In this document: piece after piece, positions 16,644 to 24,437 of the stretch
Layout: each line of letters begins with the position of its first letter
Position numbering within the stretch: the stretch's first letter is position 1
Assembly (NCBI GenBank): GCA_030765125.1
Contig: JAVCDD010000244.1
Coordinates: 1 to 40,201 of the forward strand
From: Candidatus Hatepunaea meridiana
GTDB lineage: Bacteria; Electryoneota; AABM5-125-24; Hatepunaeales; Hatepunaeaceae
DNA: 40,201 nucleotides
Direction: 5' to 3'
Position numbers and translations under genes: made by a program
The notes under the pieces: model-generated
Database searches by the model: none
What the model was told of the DNA's origin: nothing
Seen by the model: only the letters and a program-made list of their open reading frames with translations

Positions 16644-17678
16644 CTATGATTCCTGAACCCGTAAAGGCGCCGTATTATCATCATTAAGCAAAGAACGCCC
16701 CGTCAGCTTCAGAAAGACATCCTCAAGAGTCGGTTGAACCGTTTCCAGACCGACCAGTCTTCGTCCATCGCTGGTAACCATCCTGATTAATTCCCCGCTT
16801 GCTTCAAGATCGGAAAGAAGAGCGTGAACGTATGTGGCTTGCTCCTCAACCTTCTGGGAAGTAGTCAGACTTGTTATACCGGTAATCTGCCGCCAGGATT
16901 CTGGAAACGGCTCAAGCCCGCTGATAGTCAAATCAAGCGTTGTATCTTTTTGGACTAATTTCTTCAGTGCAAAAGGTGTATCAAAAGCTTGAATCTTACC
17001 TTTATTGATAATAGCGATTCTGTCACAAAGCTCATCAGCCTCAGCCATATAATGAGTGGTGAGCAAGATGGTTTTCTCATTATTGTCAGCTATCCATTGC
17101 TTAATAAAACTCCGTATCTGACGAGCTGAAAGAACATCAAGCCCAACGGTAGGTTCATCTAAAAAAAGCACCTTCGGGTCGGTAGTGAACCCACGTGCAA
17201 AATTCAACCTTTGACGCATCCCCGTTGACAGTTTGTTCACTCGTGAACCACGGAATTTATCCAAACCGACGACTTTTAACATATTCTCGATACGCGGTTT
17301 GGCAGTACGCCAAGGTATTCCGTAAAGCTCGGTAAAGAGCCTCAGGTTCTCCCTTGCTGTGAGAATTCCATAGCCACAGGTCTCACCTCCGGATACCATA
17401 TTAATAACACGCCTAACTTTCCACACATCCTTGACAAGGTCCATACCTTCTATATAGGCACAACCGGTCGTTGGCAGCAATAAAGTACATAGAATCCGAA
17501 TGCAGGTGGTTTTCCCGGCGCCGTTCGGTCCAAGCAAACCAATTATTTCACCAGGGTGTACTTGTAGATTAATCTTGTTAAGTGCGATTAATTCTTTACC
17601 GATGTCCTTGCGGGCGGTGCGATCCAGTTTGAAAATCCTGCTGACGTTATCAATCTCGATGCTGTAAACGTTTCTCAT
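16644..17678 (-). CDS. ABC transporter ATP-binding protein (ABC-2 exporter)
   Basis: 344 aa, cytoplasmic. Walker A GPNGAGKTT (50-58), signature LSTGMRQRL (150-158), Walker B KVLFLDEP (169-176), switch His209 (LTTH), so a complete ATPase. The C-terminal tail ending PTLEDVFLKLTGRSL is typical of drug- or NatA-type ATPases that pair with ABC-2 permeases. Its probable partner is the permease at 14935-15753, 890 bases downstream. The start at 17678 has AGAGAG upstream. It is the first gene of a minus-strand unit (ATPase, LA_2272-like protein, permease). The substrate cannot be inferred. Confidence 0.92.
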   Translation of the reverse strand: MRNVYSIEIDNVSRIFKLDRTARKDIGKELIALNKINLQVHPGEIIGLLGPNGAGKTTCIRILCTLLLPTTGCAYIEGMDLVKDVWKVRRVINMVSGGETCGYGILTARENLRLFTELYGIPWRTAKPRIENMLKVVGLDKFRGSRVNKLSTGMRQRLNFARGFTTDPKVLFLDEPTVGLDVLSARQIRSFIKQWIADNNEKTILLTTHYMAEADELCDRIAIINKGKIQAFDTPFALKKLVQKDTTLDLTISGLEPFPESWRQITGITSLTTSQKVEEQATYVHALLSDLEASGELIRMVTSDGRRLVGLETVQPTLEDVFLKLTGRSLLNDDNTAPLRVQES

Positions 17679-17702
17679 ATAGTGACTCTCTTTGTTTGGT
17701 CG

Positions 17703-17745
17703 TTCCCTTGAAAAATAGAGTTCAGAGTCCAGCCTTCAGGCTGTA
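17703..17745. repeat. AGTTCAGAGT repeat, partial copy
   Basis: TTGAAAAATAGAGTTCAGAG followed by a small CAGCCTTCAGGCTG hairpin. It is the reverse complement of the right end of the inverted-repeat element at 21480-21590. Confidence 0.55.
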
Positions 17746-17794
17746 TTCCTGCTGCCAAGCTGTACGGGAATTGGTTTTTTCGGTTAAGCCTTTA

Positions 17795-17904
17795 GCTCAG
17801 CCGGAGTGCATAAGCTTGCTAGGTTCAGCTGGAGTGCATAAGCTTGCTAGGTTCAGCTGGAGTGCATAAGCTTGCTAGGCTCAGCTGGAGTGCATAAGCT
17901 TGCT
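17795..17904. repeat. 28-bp tandem repeat, four units
   Basis: Units start at 17795, 17823, 17851 and 17879; the core is GGAGTGCATAAGCTTGCTAG with CAG(C/T)C or CAGCT in front. The last unit runs into a palindrome (GCATAAGCTTGCTTATGC) and a GCGCAGCAAGTTGCGC hairpin closed by ACTCC. No spacers, so not CRISPR. Confidence 0.8.
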
Positions 17905-18061
17905 TATGCGTAGTGACGCGCAGCAAGTTGCGCTACTCCAACTATTATTATAAGGTATAAATCTGGTGATTGTCAATGTATATTCTTATTTGATACTGTA
18001 TGTTTAATAACTTATAAAAATATTTTTCACTGAAAATATTGATTTTACCTCTTAAAGCTTC
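17905..18061. other. AT-rich intergenic region between divergent units
   Basis: After the tandem repeat the sequence becomes strongly AT-rich. It separates the minus-strand ABC genes from the plus-strand polyphosphate/CotH cluster. No gene seen. Confidence 0.4.
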
Positions 18062-18090
18062 TTGCTAATCATTAATTGTTATATTATCTT
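18062..18090 (+). promoter_or_regulatory. Sigma-70-like promoter of the VTC gene
   Basis: TTGCTA (18062-18067), a 17-base spacer and TATCTT (18085-18090), with the same -10 hexamer and spacing as the promoters at 8049 and 31914. Confidence 0.5.
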
Positions 18091-18144
18091 GTTAAGTCTT
18101 GATATTTTTCACTTTTAAACAAAATGGAAATTTGAAGCATTCTT

Positions 18145-18903
18145 TTGAATGACATTATGGAACTATTCGAACGAAAAGAATATAAATATTACGTTGATAT
18201 TAAACATCTTGAGTCTCTGCGTAAACGATTCCTGAATAATATGGTACATGATCCATTCTGCCAGGATTTAGCGGAAAACGCTTATACGGTGAGAAGCGTC
18301 TATTTTGACACACGCGGATTGCTTTTCTATTATGAGAAAAAAGATGGTTTAAAAATACGTAAGAAGCTGCGTATTCGTGTCTACGGTGATCCATCTCCTG
18401 AAGGTATTGCTTTTCTTGAAATTAAACGTAAATATGACAACACTGTTCTAAAAGAAAGATCAAAAATCTGGCTGGCTGAAGCGCCAAATCTGTTAAACGG
18501 CGCATATCTGCAAACGATTAATAAGGAACCGGAACGTAAAGAAAAGCTGGCTCTGGATAGGTTTATATATCTTACGAAACGATTGAGACTTGAACCGACA
18601 ACTTTAATTACTTATGAAAGAGAGGCGCTCTTAGGATTAGACGAATCAAATGTTCGCGTAACCTTCGACATGAATGTGCGTAGCCATCCACAATCCAACG
18701 AATTTGATATATTTCAGGAAAGAGACCTCAAAACATTGAAAAACACACTTTTTATATTAGAAATAAAATTCCTCGGCAGAATGCCTATATGGATCAGAAG
18801 AATTATTCAAGAATTCAAACTGCGCATGCAGCCCATATCTAAATATTGCAATGGTCTGGATGCCTGGCGACCCAACAAGATTTCACTGGATACACCCGTA
18901 TAA
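18145..18903 (+). CDS. VTC-domain protein, probable polyphosphate polymerase-like
   Basis: 252 aa. The VTC domain (the catalytic domain of yeast Vtc4, which makes polyphosphate from ATP and forms a basic tunnel) fills the protein: FERKEYKYYVD at the start, VRSVYFDT (about 50), the basic strand KIRKKLRIRVYGD (about 72-84), AFLEIKRKYDNTVLKERSKI (about 93-112), LEIKFLGRMPIW near the end. The basic and acidic residues that line the nucleotide tunnel appear present. The start is uncertain: TTG at 18145 (loose GAAG upstream) or ATG at 18157, which removes four residues. Followed after 62 bases by DUF4956. VTC, DUF4956 and CotH proteins often occur together in bacteria, which supports a joint function; direct evidence for activity here is lacking. 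Confidence 0.88.
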   Translation: MNDIMELFERKEYKYYVDIKHLESLRKRFLNNMVHDPFCQDLAENAYTVRSVYFDTRGLLFYYEKKDGLKIRKKLRIRVYGDPSPEGIAFLEIKRKYDNTVLKERSKIWLAEAPNLLNGAYLQTINKEPERKEKLALDRFIYLTKRLRLEPTTLITYEREALLGLDESNVRVTFDMNVRSHPQSNEFDIFQERDLKTLKNTLFILEIKFLGRMPIWIRRIIQEFKLRMQPISKYCNGLDAWRPNKISLDTPV

Positions 18904-18965
18904 AAGTCTTCATAATCACAACATTACAACATTACAACATCACAACATCACAACATTAAAATATT

Positions 18966-19646
18966 ATGAACTTCCTCGACAGCTTTAACGTCACTCAAAA
19001 CTACACCGCCCTCGATGTTGTTTTAAACCTGATTCTGGCATTTGTCCTTGGACTGGTTGTTTCCTTCGTTTATCGTTTAACCAACCGTCATCGAGCTTTG
19101 AGCCAGTCATTACTGATGACGATTATCATTCTTTCGATGGTTGTAGCTCTGGTAATGATGGTCATCGGCAACAGTATCGCCCGCGCCTTCAGCCTGGTCG
19201 GAGCGCTCTCGATCATCCGCTTCCGAACAGTAGTCAAAGACAACCGTGACATAGCTTTTGTGTTTTTCGCCCTGGTGGCAGGTATGTCAGCCGGAGTAGG
19301 TAACTACCCGATAGCAATATTCGGCGTCGTAACTATATCGTTGCTGCTGATTATTCTCGACTACATTCAATTCGGCATAGCCCGCAAAGGCATCTATTTA
19401 TTGCGTTTCCAGATTATACCTACCGATACGGATGATGCTACATACCAAACTGTGTTTGAAAGATGGCTGTCCTCTTTCAGTAGATTATCAATAAAAACCG
19501 TCCGTATGGGACAGTTCGTGGAGCATTCCTATCTAATCAGACTGAAACGCGGTGTTTCCGAGCAAACCTTTATCGCCGAGTTGTCCGCATTGGAAGGAAT
19601 GGAGAGAGTAATTATACTCGCCGAGGAAAGCGAGGGTGAAGTCTAA
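18966..19646 (+). CDS. DUF4956 membrane protein
   Basis: 226 aa. N-terminal membrane part with three or four helices (VVLNLILAFVLGLVVSFVY, LLMTIIILSMVVALVMMVI, AFVFFALVAGMSAGVGNY, AIFGVVTISLLLIILDY) and a soluble C-terminal domain of about 75 residues. The block ARAFSLVGALSIIRFRTVVK then DNRDIAF is the hallmark of DUF4956. The family is of unknown function and usually next to VTC and CotH genes; a role as membrane partner or channel for a polyphosphate-like product is an inference. No Shine-Dalgarno sequence is visible; the leader is a string of CACAACATTACAACAT-type repeats. Confidence 0.9.
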   Translation: MNFLDSFNVTQNYTALDVVLNLILAFVLGLVVSFVYRLTNRHRALSQSLLMTIIILSMVVALVMMVIGNSIARAFSLVGALSIIRFRTVVKDNRDIAFVFFALVAGMSAGVGNYPIAIFGVVTISLLLIILDYIQFGIARKGIYLLRFQIIPTDTDDATYQTVFERWLSSFSRLSIKTVRMGQFVEHSYLIRLKRGVSEQTFIAELSALEGMERVIILAEESEGEV

Positions 19647-19660
19647 CGCTGATTCGTAGC

Positions 19661-19677
19661 GCCGGCGTCTCGCCGGC
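19661..19677. repeat. GC-rich hairpin after DUF4956 gene
   Basis: GCCGGC GTCTC GCCGGC with flanking CGTAGC and AGGTTGCGG, 15 bases after the stop. It could end the VTC-DUF4956 transcript or mark the left border of the AAA/nuclease insertion. No T-run. Confidence 0.4.
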
Positions 19678-19706
19678 AGGTTGCGGTATTAACCAAAGGC
19701 AAGAAG

Positions 19707-21008
19707 ATGGCAGAGAAATTAATAATTGATAATTTTGCGGGGATTAAGCACATTGAGCTTGATATTGGTAAGATAAACATTCTGATCGGTCCCCAGGCAA
19801 CAGGCAAAAGTATTTGTGCTAAATTGCATTACTATTTCAATAATTTTGGTTTAACCTTCACAACCAGTGCCTTGAAACAAAGTTCCAAAGTACTTGTGGA
19901 CAACGGACTTAAAAAGCAATTCAAAGAGTTCTTTCCTGTTTCAACTTGGAGTAATGAGAACTTTTTGATACGTTATGAGAACAACACTAATTGGATACAA
20001 ATTGAGCGTGTTTCAGTAAGATCAAGTAAAATTCGTTTGACTTATTCAGAATCCCTCAAGAGAGCTTATAATTTGGCTAAGAAACAAGTTAAAGAACTGT
20101 TTATCGAAGGAAACTTGGAACTTAAAGCATCAACATATTACAAGGAAGAACTTGAGATGCCTTCTTCCATAAATATGAGCGAAATCTTTAACAATAAAGA
20201 TATAATGTCAGTAATAACTTCTCTGTCAGATACTTCAAACATATTTATACCTTCCGGACGATCATTTTTTTTATTGTTGCAATCTAATATCTTTTCATTC
20301 TTGTCTACTACCTCTTCTTTGGATCCATTCATTGTTGAATTTGGCAAGCATTATGAGAGTTTCAGGTTTGAAGAGGAGGATTACTCTGAATTTACATCTT
20401 ATAAGAAAAAAATACACAAACGCATAAAGAACGATATTACTAATCTACTGGAAGGAAAACTTATTCGTGAAAAAGATAGGGACTTCCTTCTACAGAATTA
20501 TAATAGGAAAGTTGATATTTCTTATTCATCTTCTGGTCAACAAGAGATGTTACCACTATTAATAGCGCTTAAATCAATATATTATCGACAAGAAAAAAAT
20601 AATCTTGAACGGATAATCTATATTGAAGAACCCGAAGCTCACATCTTCCCTGAAGCCCAAAAGAAAGTCGTAGAGTTAATTTCAACGGTCTTTAATGGCT
20701 CTCCTGATAAACTGTGCATTTTCATTACAACCCACAGCCCCTACATTCTTACAGCCTTCAATAACCTCATGCAGGCAGGATCGCTCGAAAAGACCCTGCC
20801 CGAGGAAAAGAAAAAAGAACTGTATGCTATTATACCGAAGGAAAAAGTCCTGAATCCTGATTGTGTGAAAGCTTATTCTCTTTCAAATGGGAAATGCAAT
20901 AGCATTATTGATGAAGATACAAGTCTTATCAATGACAATGTTATAGACGAAGTATCAGATGAAATTGCCATCGAATTCGGAAACCTTTTGGAACTTGAAA
21001 GAGAATAA
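19707..21008 (+). CDS. AAA/ABC-type ATPase (OLD/RecF-like), putative defence effector subunit
   Basis: 433 aa. N-terminal strand LIIDNFAGIKHIELDIGKIN leads to Walker A GPQATGKS (28-35). An ABC-like signature SSSGQQEM lies at about 273-280, Walker B with catalytic Glu (IIYIEEPEAHIFPEA) at about 303-317 and the switch His in ITTHSPYIL at about 341. This is the arrangement of OLD-family/AAA_15 ATPases found in many anti-phage systems (Gabija, Septu, PARIS, retron-associated). There is no C-terminal Toprim nuclease: after the His the chain has only about 90 residues, ending LLELERE. The nuclease role may lie in the next gene, which starts two bases after this stop. The sequence is clearly AT-richer than its neighbours. 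It interrupts the DUF4956-CotH linkage. Confidence 0.85.
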   Translation: MAEKLIIDNFAGIKHIELDIGKINILIGPQATGKSICAKLHYYFNNFGLTFTTSALKQSSKVLVDNGLKKQFKEFFPVSTWSNENFLIRYENNTNWIQIERVSVRSSKIRLTYSESLKRAYNLAKKQVKELFIEGNLELKASTYYKEELEMPSSINMSEIFNNKDIMSVITSLSDTSNIFIPSGRSFFLLLQSNIFSFLSTTSSLDPFIVEFGKHYESFRFEEEDYSEFTSYKKKIHKRIKNDITNLLEGKLIREKDRDFLLQNYNRKVDISYSSSGQQEMLPLLIALKSIYYRQEKNNLERIIYIEEPEAHIFPEAQKKVVELISTVFNGSPDKLCIFITTHSPYILTAFNNLMQAGSLEKTLPEEKKKELYAIIPKEKVLNPDCVKAYSLSNGKCNSIIDEDTSLINDNVIDEVSDEIAIEFGNLLELERE

Positions 21009-21010
21009 AA

Positions 21011-21430
21011 TTGAAAATACCAAATGAGTGCGAAGAATTAACCAACAATCCTGAGATTCAATGTGAAGAGAACGGTGTAGAAATAATTTTTAAGAATGAT
21101 AAACAGAAGCCTATCCGGAAGATAGAAATTGATGATTGTGTTATCAAGGAAGGTGTAAGATGTGACTGGCTTATCCTTGATGAGACAGATACTGAGTATT
21201 TCGTTGAGTTAAAGAGCAAACACGGGATCAAACATGGTATCGATCAACTCAGGAACTCAATAAAAATCCTTTGCTCCAATCTACGTGATCCGAATCGAAT
21301 GAGCTTTCTGATTCACAGAAGAAGACCTGGCTATGGTACAAAAATTCAAACTGAAAGACTGAGATTTGAGCGAGAGTTCAATTCCAGCTTAATAGTTAAA
21401 AAGACGCCTTATGAATATAATCTGGAATAG
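21011..21430 (+). CDS. Small PD-(D/E)xK nuclease-like partner of the AAA ATPase
   Basis: 139 aa from a TTG start two bases after the ATPase stop; AAAGAGA in the end of the ATPase gene is well placed as a ribosome site, so translation is likely coupled. A possible nuclease core is Asp52 (RCDWLILDE), then Glu66-Leu-Lys68 (YFVELKSK) and Gln79 (GIDQL), matching the order and spacing D...ExK...Q of PD-(D/E)xK enzymes. The predicted pattern strand, hairpin, strand, helix fits. The basic tail (HRRRPGYGTK) could contact nucleic acid. I do not recognise a named family. Alternative: a non-catalytic regulator of the ATPase. AT-rich like its partner. Confidence 0.75.
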   Translation: MKIPNECEELTNNPEIQCEENGVEIIFKNDKQKPIRKIEIDDCVIKEGVRCDWLILDETDTEYFVELKSKHGIKHGIDQLRNSIKILCSNLRDPNRMSFLIHRRRPGYGTKIQTERLRFEREFNSSLIVKKTPYEYNLE

Positions 21431-21479
21431 GTAATATTAAAATCTGGCGCTGGTTTCAAAGACATTGTTCAAGCGACAG

Positions 21480-21571
21480 GAGTTCAGAGTTCGACCTTTA
21501 GGTTGTTTTTTCTTCTGGAACTAACAGTGTGAATTCTAAATCCCACGCACTAAAGTGCGAACTCTGAACTC
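21480..21571. repeat. Inverted-repeat element (14-bp perfect ends)
   Basis: GAGTTCAGAGTTCG (21480-21493) and CGAACTCTGAACTC (21558-21571) are perfect reverse complements enclosing about 64 bases, including a GCACTAAAGTGC hairpin. A related end lies at 17703-17745. It sits just downstream of the AAA/nuclease pair, and could be the right border of that insertion. Confidence 0.7.
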
Positions 21572-21624
21572 TATTTTTCAAGAGAATTTTACCATTACAC
21601 CCCAATTAAACCCATACTAAAACC

Positions 21625-24282
21625 ATGAGAGATTCCCACAGATACCTGCAAACTATCTTCTATGTGATCTTTCTTTGCATATTCCCTATCACAGCCTTTT
21701 CCGATCCCGAGCTTACGCTTCCTGTTTACAAACTGGATATTGATCCATCTCATCTTGACGCCTTAAATAGCAATCCCTGGACATCTCGAACCTTTCCAGC
21801 TCAATTTGAGTACGAAGGCAGCCTTTACGACTGTCATATACGCTATCGCGGTGCATCAGCAAGGGATCTGGACAAGAAATCATGGAAAATATATTTCGAT
21901 GCAGATGGACCTGGCGGACGTCAGGAGATAAACCTCAACTCCGAATACCGAGATCGCTCATACTGTCGTAACTATCTGGTTATGGAACTAAGTCGTTACG
22001 TCGGCTTGCCTACCCCGAATACACGCTTTATTTCGCTGATGGTAAACAACCTGTACCATGGTGTGCATATTGACGTTGAGCCGGTGGATGAAGACTTCCT
22101 TGATCGAAATAATCTCGGGTTCGGAGCGCTCTGGAAAGCTCTGCAACACGGCGCTCGTTTCACACCGTTAGTACGTTATGAAGACATATCCAAAACTTAC
22201 GAACCTAAGATCTCACCAACTGGAGCTCTCGATACATTAGGAGCAAGGTTCACTTACATCAATTTTGCCGACATACAAGAAATAGCTAATGGAATAAGTG
22301 ACATCCTGGACGTTGACAACTTCCTGAATTACTTTGCCGTTCAGTATTTTACAAATAATGGCGACGGTTACACGAAAAATTACTTCCTCTTTAAAAAACC
22401 GGACAGTCGCTGGATTCTGACCCCCTGGGATTGCGACGCTTCCCTCGGTAATGACTGGCACGGTGAATGGATTGATCACTCACATTTTATTTATACCGGT
22501 TTCCTCGATCATCAGACAGTTTTTCAAAGGCTTATCTCCCTTGAGGACAATCGCGCACGAATGCTGGAGATCGTACATAATATGGCAACGTTCGGTAGCC
22601 CATATTTAATACGAAGGTTAAACGAAACTTATGATGAGATCAGGCATGACGTCTATCTCGACAACGCCAAGAAATGCAGCAACGAGGAGTTCGAACAGGA
22701 ACGCGAACGATTGCAGTATTGGTTCGACAATCGAGCAAACCATCTGCGCGATCTGGATTGGTTCAACCGGATGGAGTTGGTCTCCTATTCCGTTGAACCT
22801 GAGTATCTGTCAAGTTCTTCCGATATATTCCGTATTGAAGTTGTCATGTCACAAAGCCCTTATAAAGTAAAAGCTTACATTATAGATTCCAATGGAACCG
22901 AACACCAGTTTGATTTATTGGACGATGGCTCCAACGGAGATGAAACCGCCGGTGATCTGATCTTCACACGTGATATAACGCTTCCGGACCAACCGGCGCC
23001 GTTTTATTATGGTATATATATCAAACCCAATGAAATGGAGGGCTACCCGACGCCTCCCTCCGGCTGGGCTTGCTTTTCAGCATTTCCCACACCGCTGCCA
23101 GTAATAAGAGTCGCTGAAAACCCTCCCCAACAAGGCGACTTCGGTTTTACTTCCTTCTATGAGATACAACAAACCGGAACACACTACTTCGGTATAGTCA
23201 ATCGTGCAAATCATCCGGTAGATATTTCAGGATGTATAATTAAGTTGTGTCAGGTGTTAACACCTGACACAACGTCTGATAACTCATATAAGAAAATGCA
23301 ACTGCGTGAATTACCTCCATTAAACCCAAGTGACACTCTAATCATAACCAACCATATCGATATAGTTTCATCAATGTTCCCGGATTGCCAGGTTACCGGA
23401 AATTTCTATTTCCCGCCTGTAACTACGGATACCATTTACCTCGAAACCTATGGTGGGAAACGATTGGCGTCACAAACGGTAGGACAGGTTGACTCTATAG
23501 AAGAAACATCTGGATTGATAGTAATCAACGAGATCAATTACAACAGCGCTGTTGATTTTAACCCCGGTGATTGGATTGAGCTTTACTGCCGGAGAGGCGA
23601 AATCGACGTCGGAAACTGGGTACTTCGGGACAATCGTGAGGATCACAGTTATGTAATACCCTCCGGTACAACCATACGCGAAGGTGAGTATCTGATTATC
23701 GCACGGGACTGGGTTTCTTTTAATGCATATTTCCCGAATGTGACGCCGGTGATTGGTGAGTTTAACTTCGGATTTAGTGGTACTGGTGATGATGTACGTC
23801 TTTTCGATAGTGGGGGAACATTGATTGATTGGGTTAGCTACGATGATAATGATCCCTGGCCAACGCAAGCAGATGGTGAAGGTCCTACGCTTGAGTTAAT
23901 AAATCCGATGCAGCCCAATTACGGACATGAATTTTGGCGAGCTTCAACCGAATCATTCCCCAACGGCACCCCAGGACGAATCAATTCAACATTCCGGGAA
24001 TTTGACGACACCCTCCCCTTAACCTGGGGCATAGAAAACATCTATCCTAATCCCTTTAATTGCCAGGTATTTATCAGATGGAGTCAGTATGCAATCGGAT
24101 ACGTACATCTATCCGTATACGATTTAGCAGGTCGCGAACTTCAGACCATTACGAACGGCAGGTATCCAACCGGATATCACACAATAAGCTGGCAGGCGGG
24201 AGAATTACCTGCCGGGATGTATTTTGTGAAGATGGAACATATTGGCAGGATTAAGTTTGAGAAAATTGTGCATTTGAAGTAA
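21625..24282 (+). CDS. Secreted CotH-kinase/lamin-tail protein with T9SS sorting domain
   Basis: 885 aa. Signal peptide to about residue 26 (FPITAFSDP). The CotH domain covers about 30-400: RYRGASARDLDKKSWKIYFD, then the family core NNGDGYTKNYFLF (244-256) and PWDCDASLGNDW (267-278), which in CotH kinases hold the nucleotide/metal-binding acidic residues; a protein-kinase-like activity is possible. A lamin-tail-like region is at about 510-620 and a clear lamin-tail domain at about 632-755 (VINEINYNS, DWIELYC, DNREDHSYVIPSGT). A sorting domain (IYPNPFNCQVFIRW from about 805) ends the protein. It belongs functionally with the VTC and DUF4956 genes upstream, from which it is cut off by the AAA/nuclease pair. 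No ribosome site is evident. A 30-base perfect palindrome (23244-23273) lies inside the gene. Confidence 0.9.
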   Translation: MRDSHRYLQTIFYVIFLCIFPITAFSDPELTLPVYKLDIDPSHLDALNSNPWTSRTFPAQFEYEGSLYDCHIRYRGASARDLDKKSWKIYFDADGPGGRQEINLNSEYRDRSYCRNYLVMELSRYVGLPTPNTRFISLMVNNLYHGVHIDVEPVDEDFLDRNNLGFGALWKALQHGARFTPLVRYEDISKTYEPKISPTGALDTLGARFTYINFADIQEIANGISDILDVDNFLNYFAVQYFTNNGDGYTKNYFLFKKPDSRWILTPWDCDASLGNDWHGEWIDHSHFIYTGFLDHQTVFQRLISLEDNRARMLEIVHNMATFGSPYLIRRLNETYDEIRHDVYLDNAKKCSNEEFEQERERLQYWFDNRANHLRDLDWFNRMELVSYSVEPEYLSSSSDIFRIEVVMSQSPYKVKAYIIDSNGTEHQFDLLDDGSNGDETAGDLIFTRDITLPDQPAPFYYGIYIKPNEMEGYPTPPSGWACFSAFPTPLPVIRVAENPPQQGDFGFTSFYEIQQTGTHYFGIVNRANHPVDISGCIIKLCQVLTPDTTSDNSYKKMQLRELPPLNPSDTLIITNHIDIVSSMFPDCQVTGNFYFPPVTTDTIYLETYGGKRLASQTVGQVDSIEETSGLIVINEINYNSAVDFNPGDWIELYCRRGEIDVGNWVLRDNREDHSYVIPSGTTIREGEYLIIARDWVSFNAYFPNVTPVIGEFNFGFSGTGDDVRLFDSGGTLIDWVSYDDNDPWPTQADGEGPTLELINPMQPNYGHEFWRASTESFPNGTPGRINSTFREFDDTLPLTWGIENIYPNPFNCQVFIRWSQYAIGYVHLSVYDLAGRELQTITNGRYPTGYHTISWQAGELPAGMYFVKMEHIGRIKFEKIVHLK
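23244..23273. repeat. 30-bp perfect palindrome inside the CotH gene
   Basis: The left half is GTTGTGTCAGGTGTT; the right half is its exact reverse complement. It adds LCQVLTPDTT-like residues to a loop of the first lamin-tail-like region. A related palindrome (CTGTCAGGTG/CACCTGACAG) lies in the non-coding element at 37639-37662. Confidence 0.85.
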
Positions 24283-24437
24283 TCCCGGGTTCCCTCAAGC
24301 ATTCCCGAAGGGAATGAATATCAATAGCGGTGGGTGACAACCCACCAAATAAAATTGCGAACCCTCCGCGACCCCAAAGGGGTCGAATAATACATTGCTC
24401 GGTAACAACTATTCATCCTCGCCCTCCCCCACGCTGC
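24283..24437. other. Convergent intergenic region with repeat fragments
   Basis: Between two converging genes. It contains ATTCCCGAAGGGAAT, GGTGGGTGACAACCCACC and ACCCCAAAGGGGT hairpins of the families seen at 7690 and 15758. These may serve as two-way transcript ends. Confidence 0.5.
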
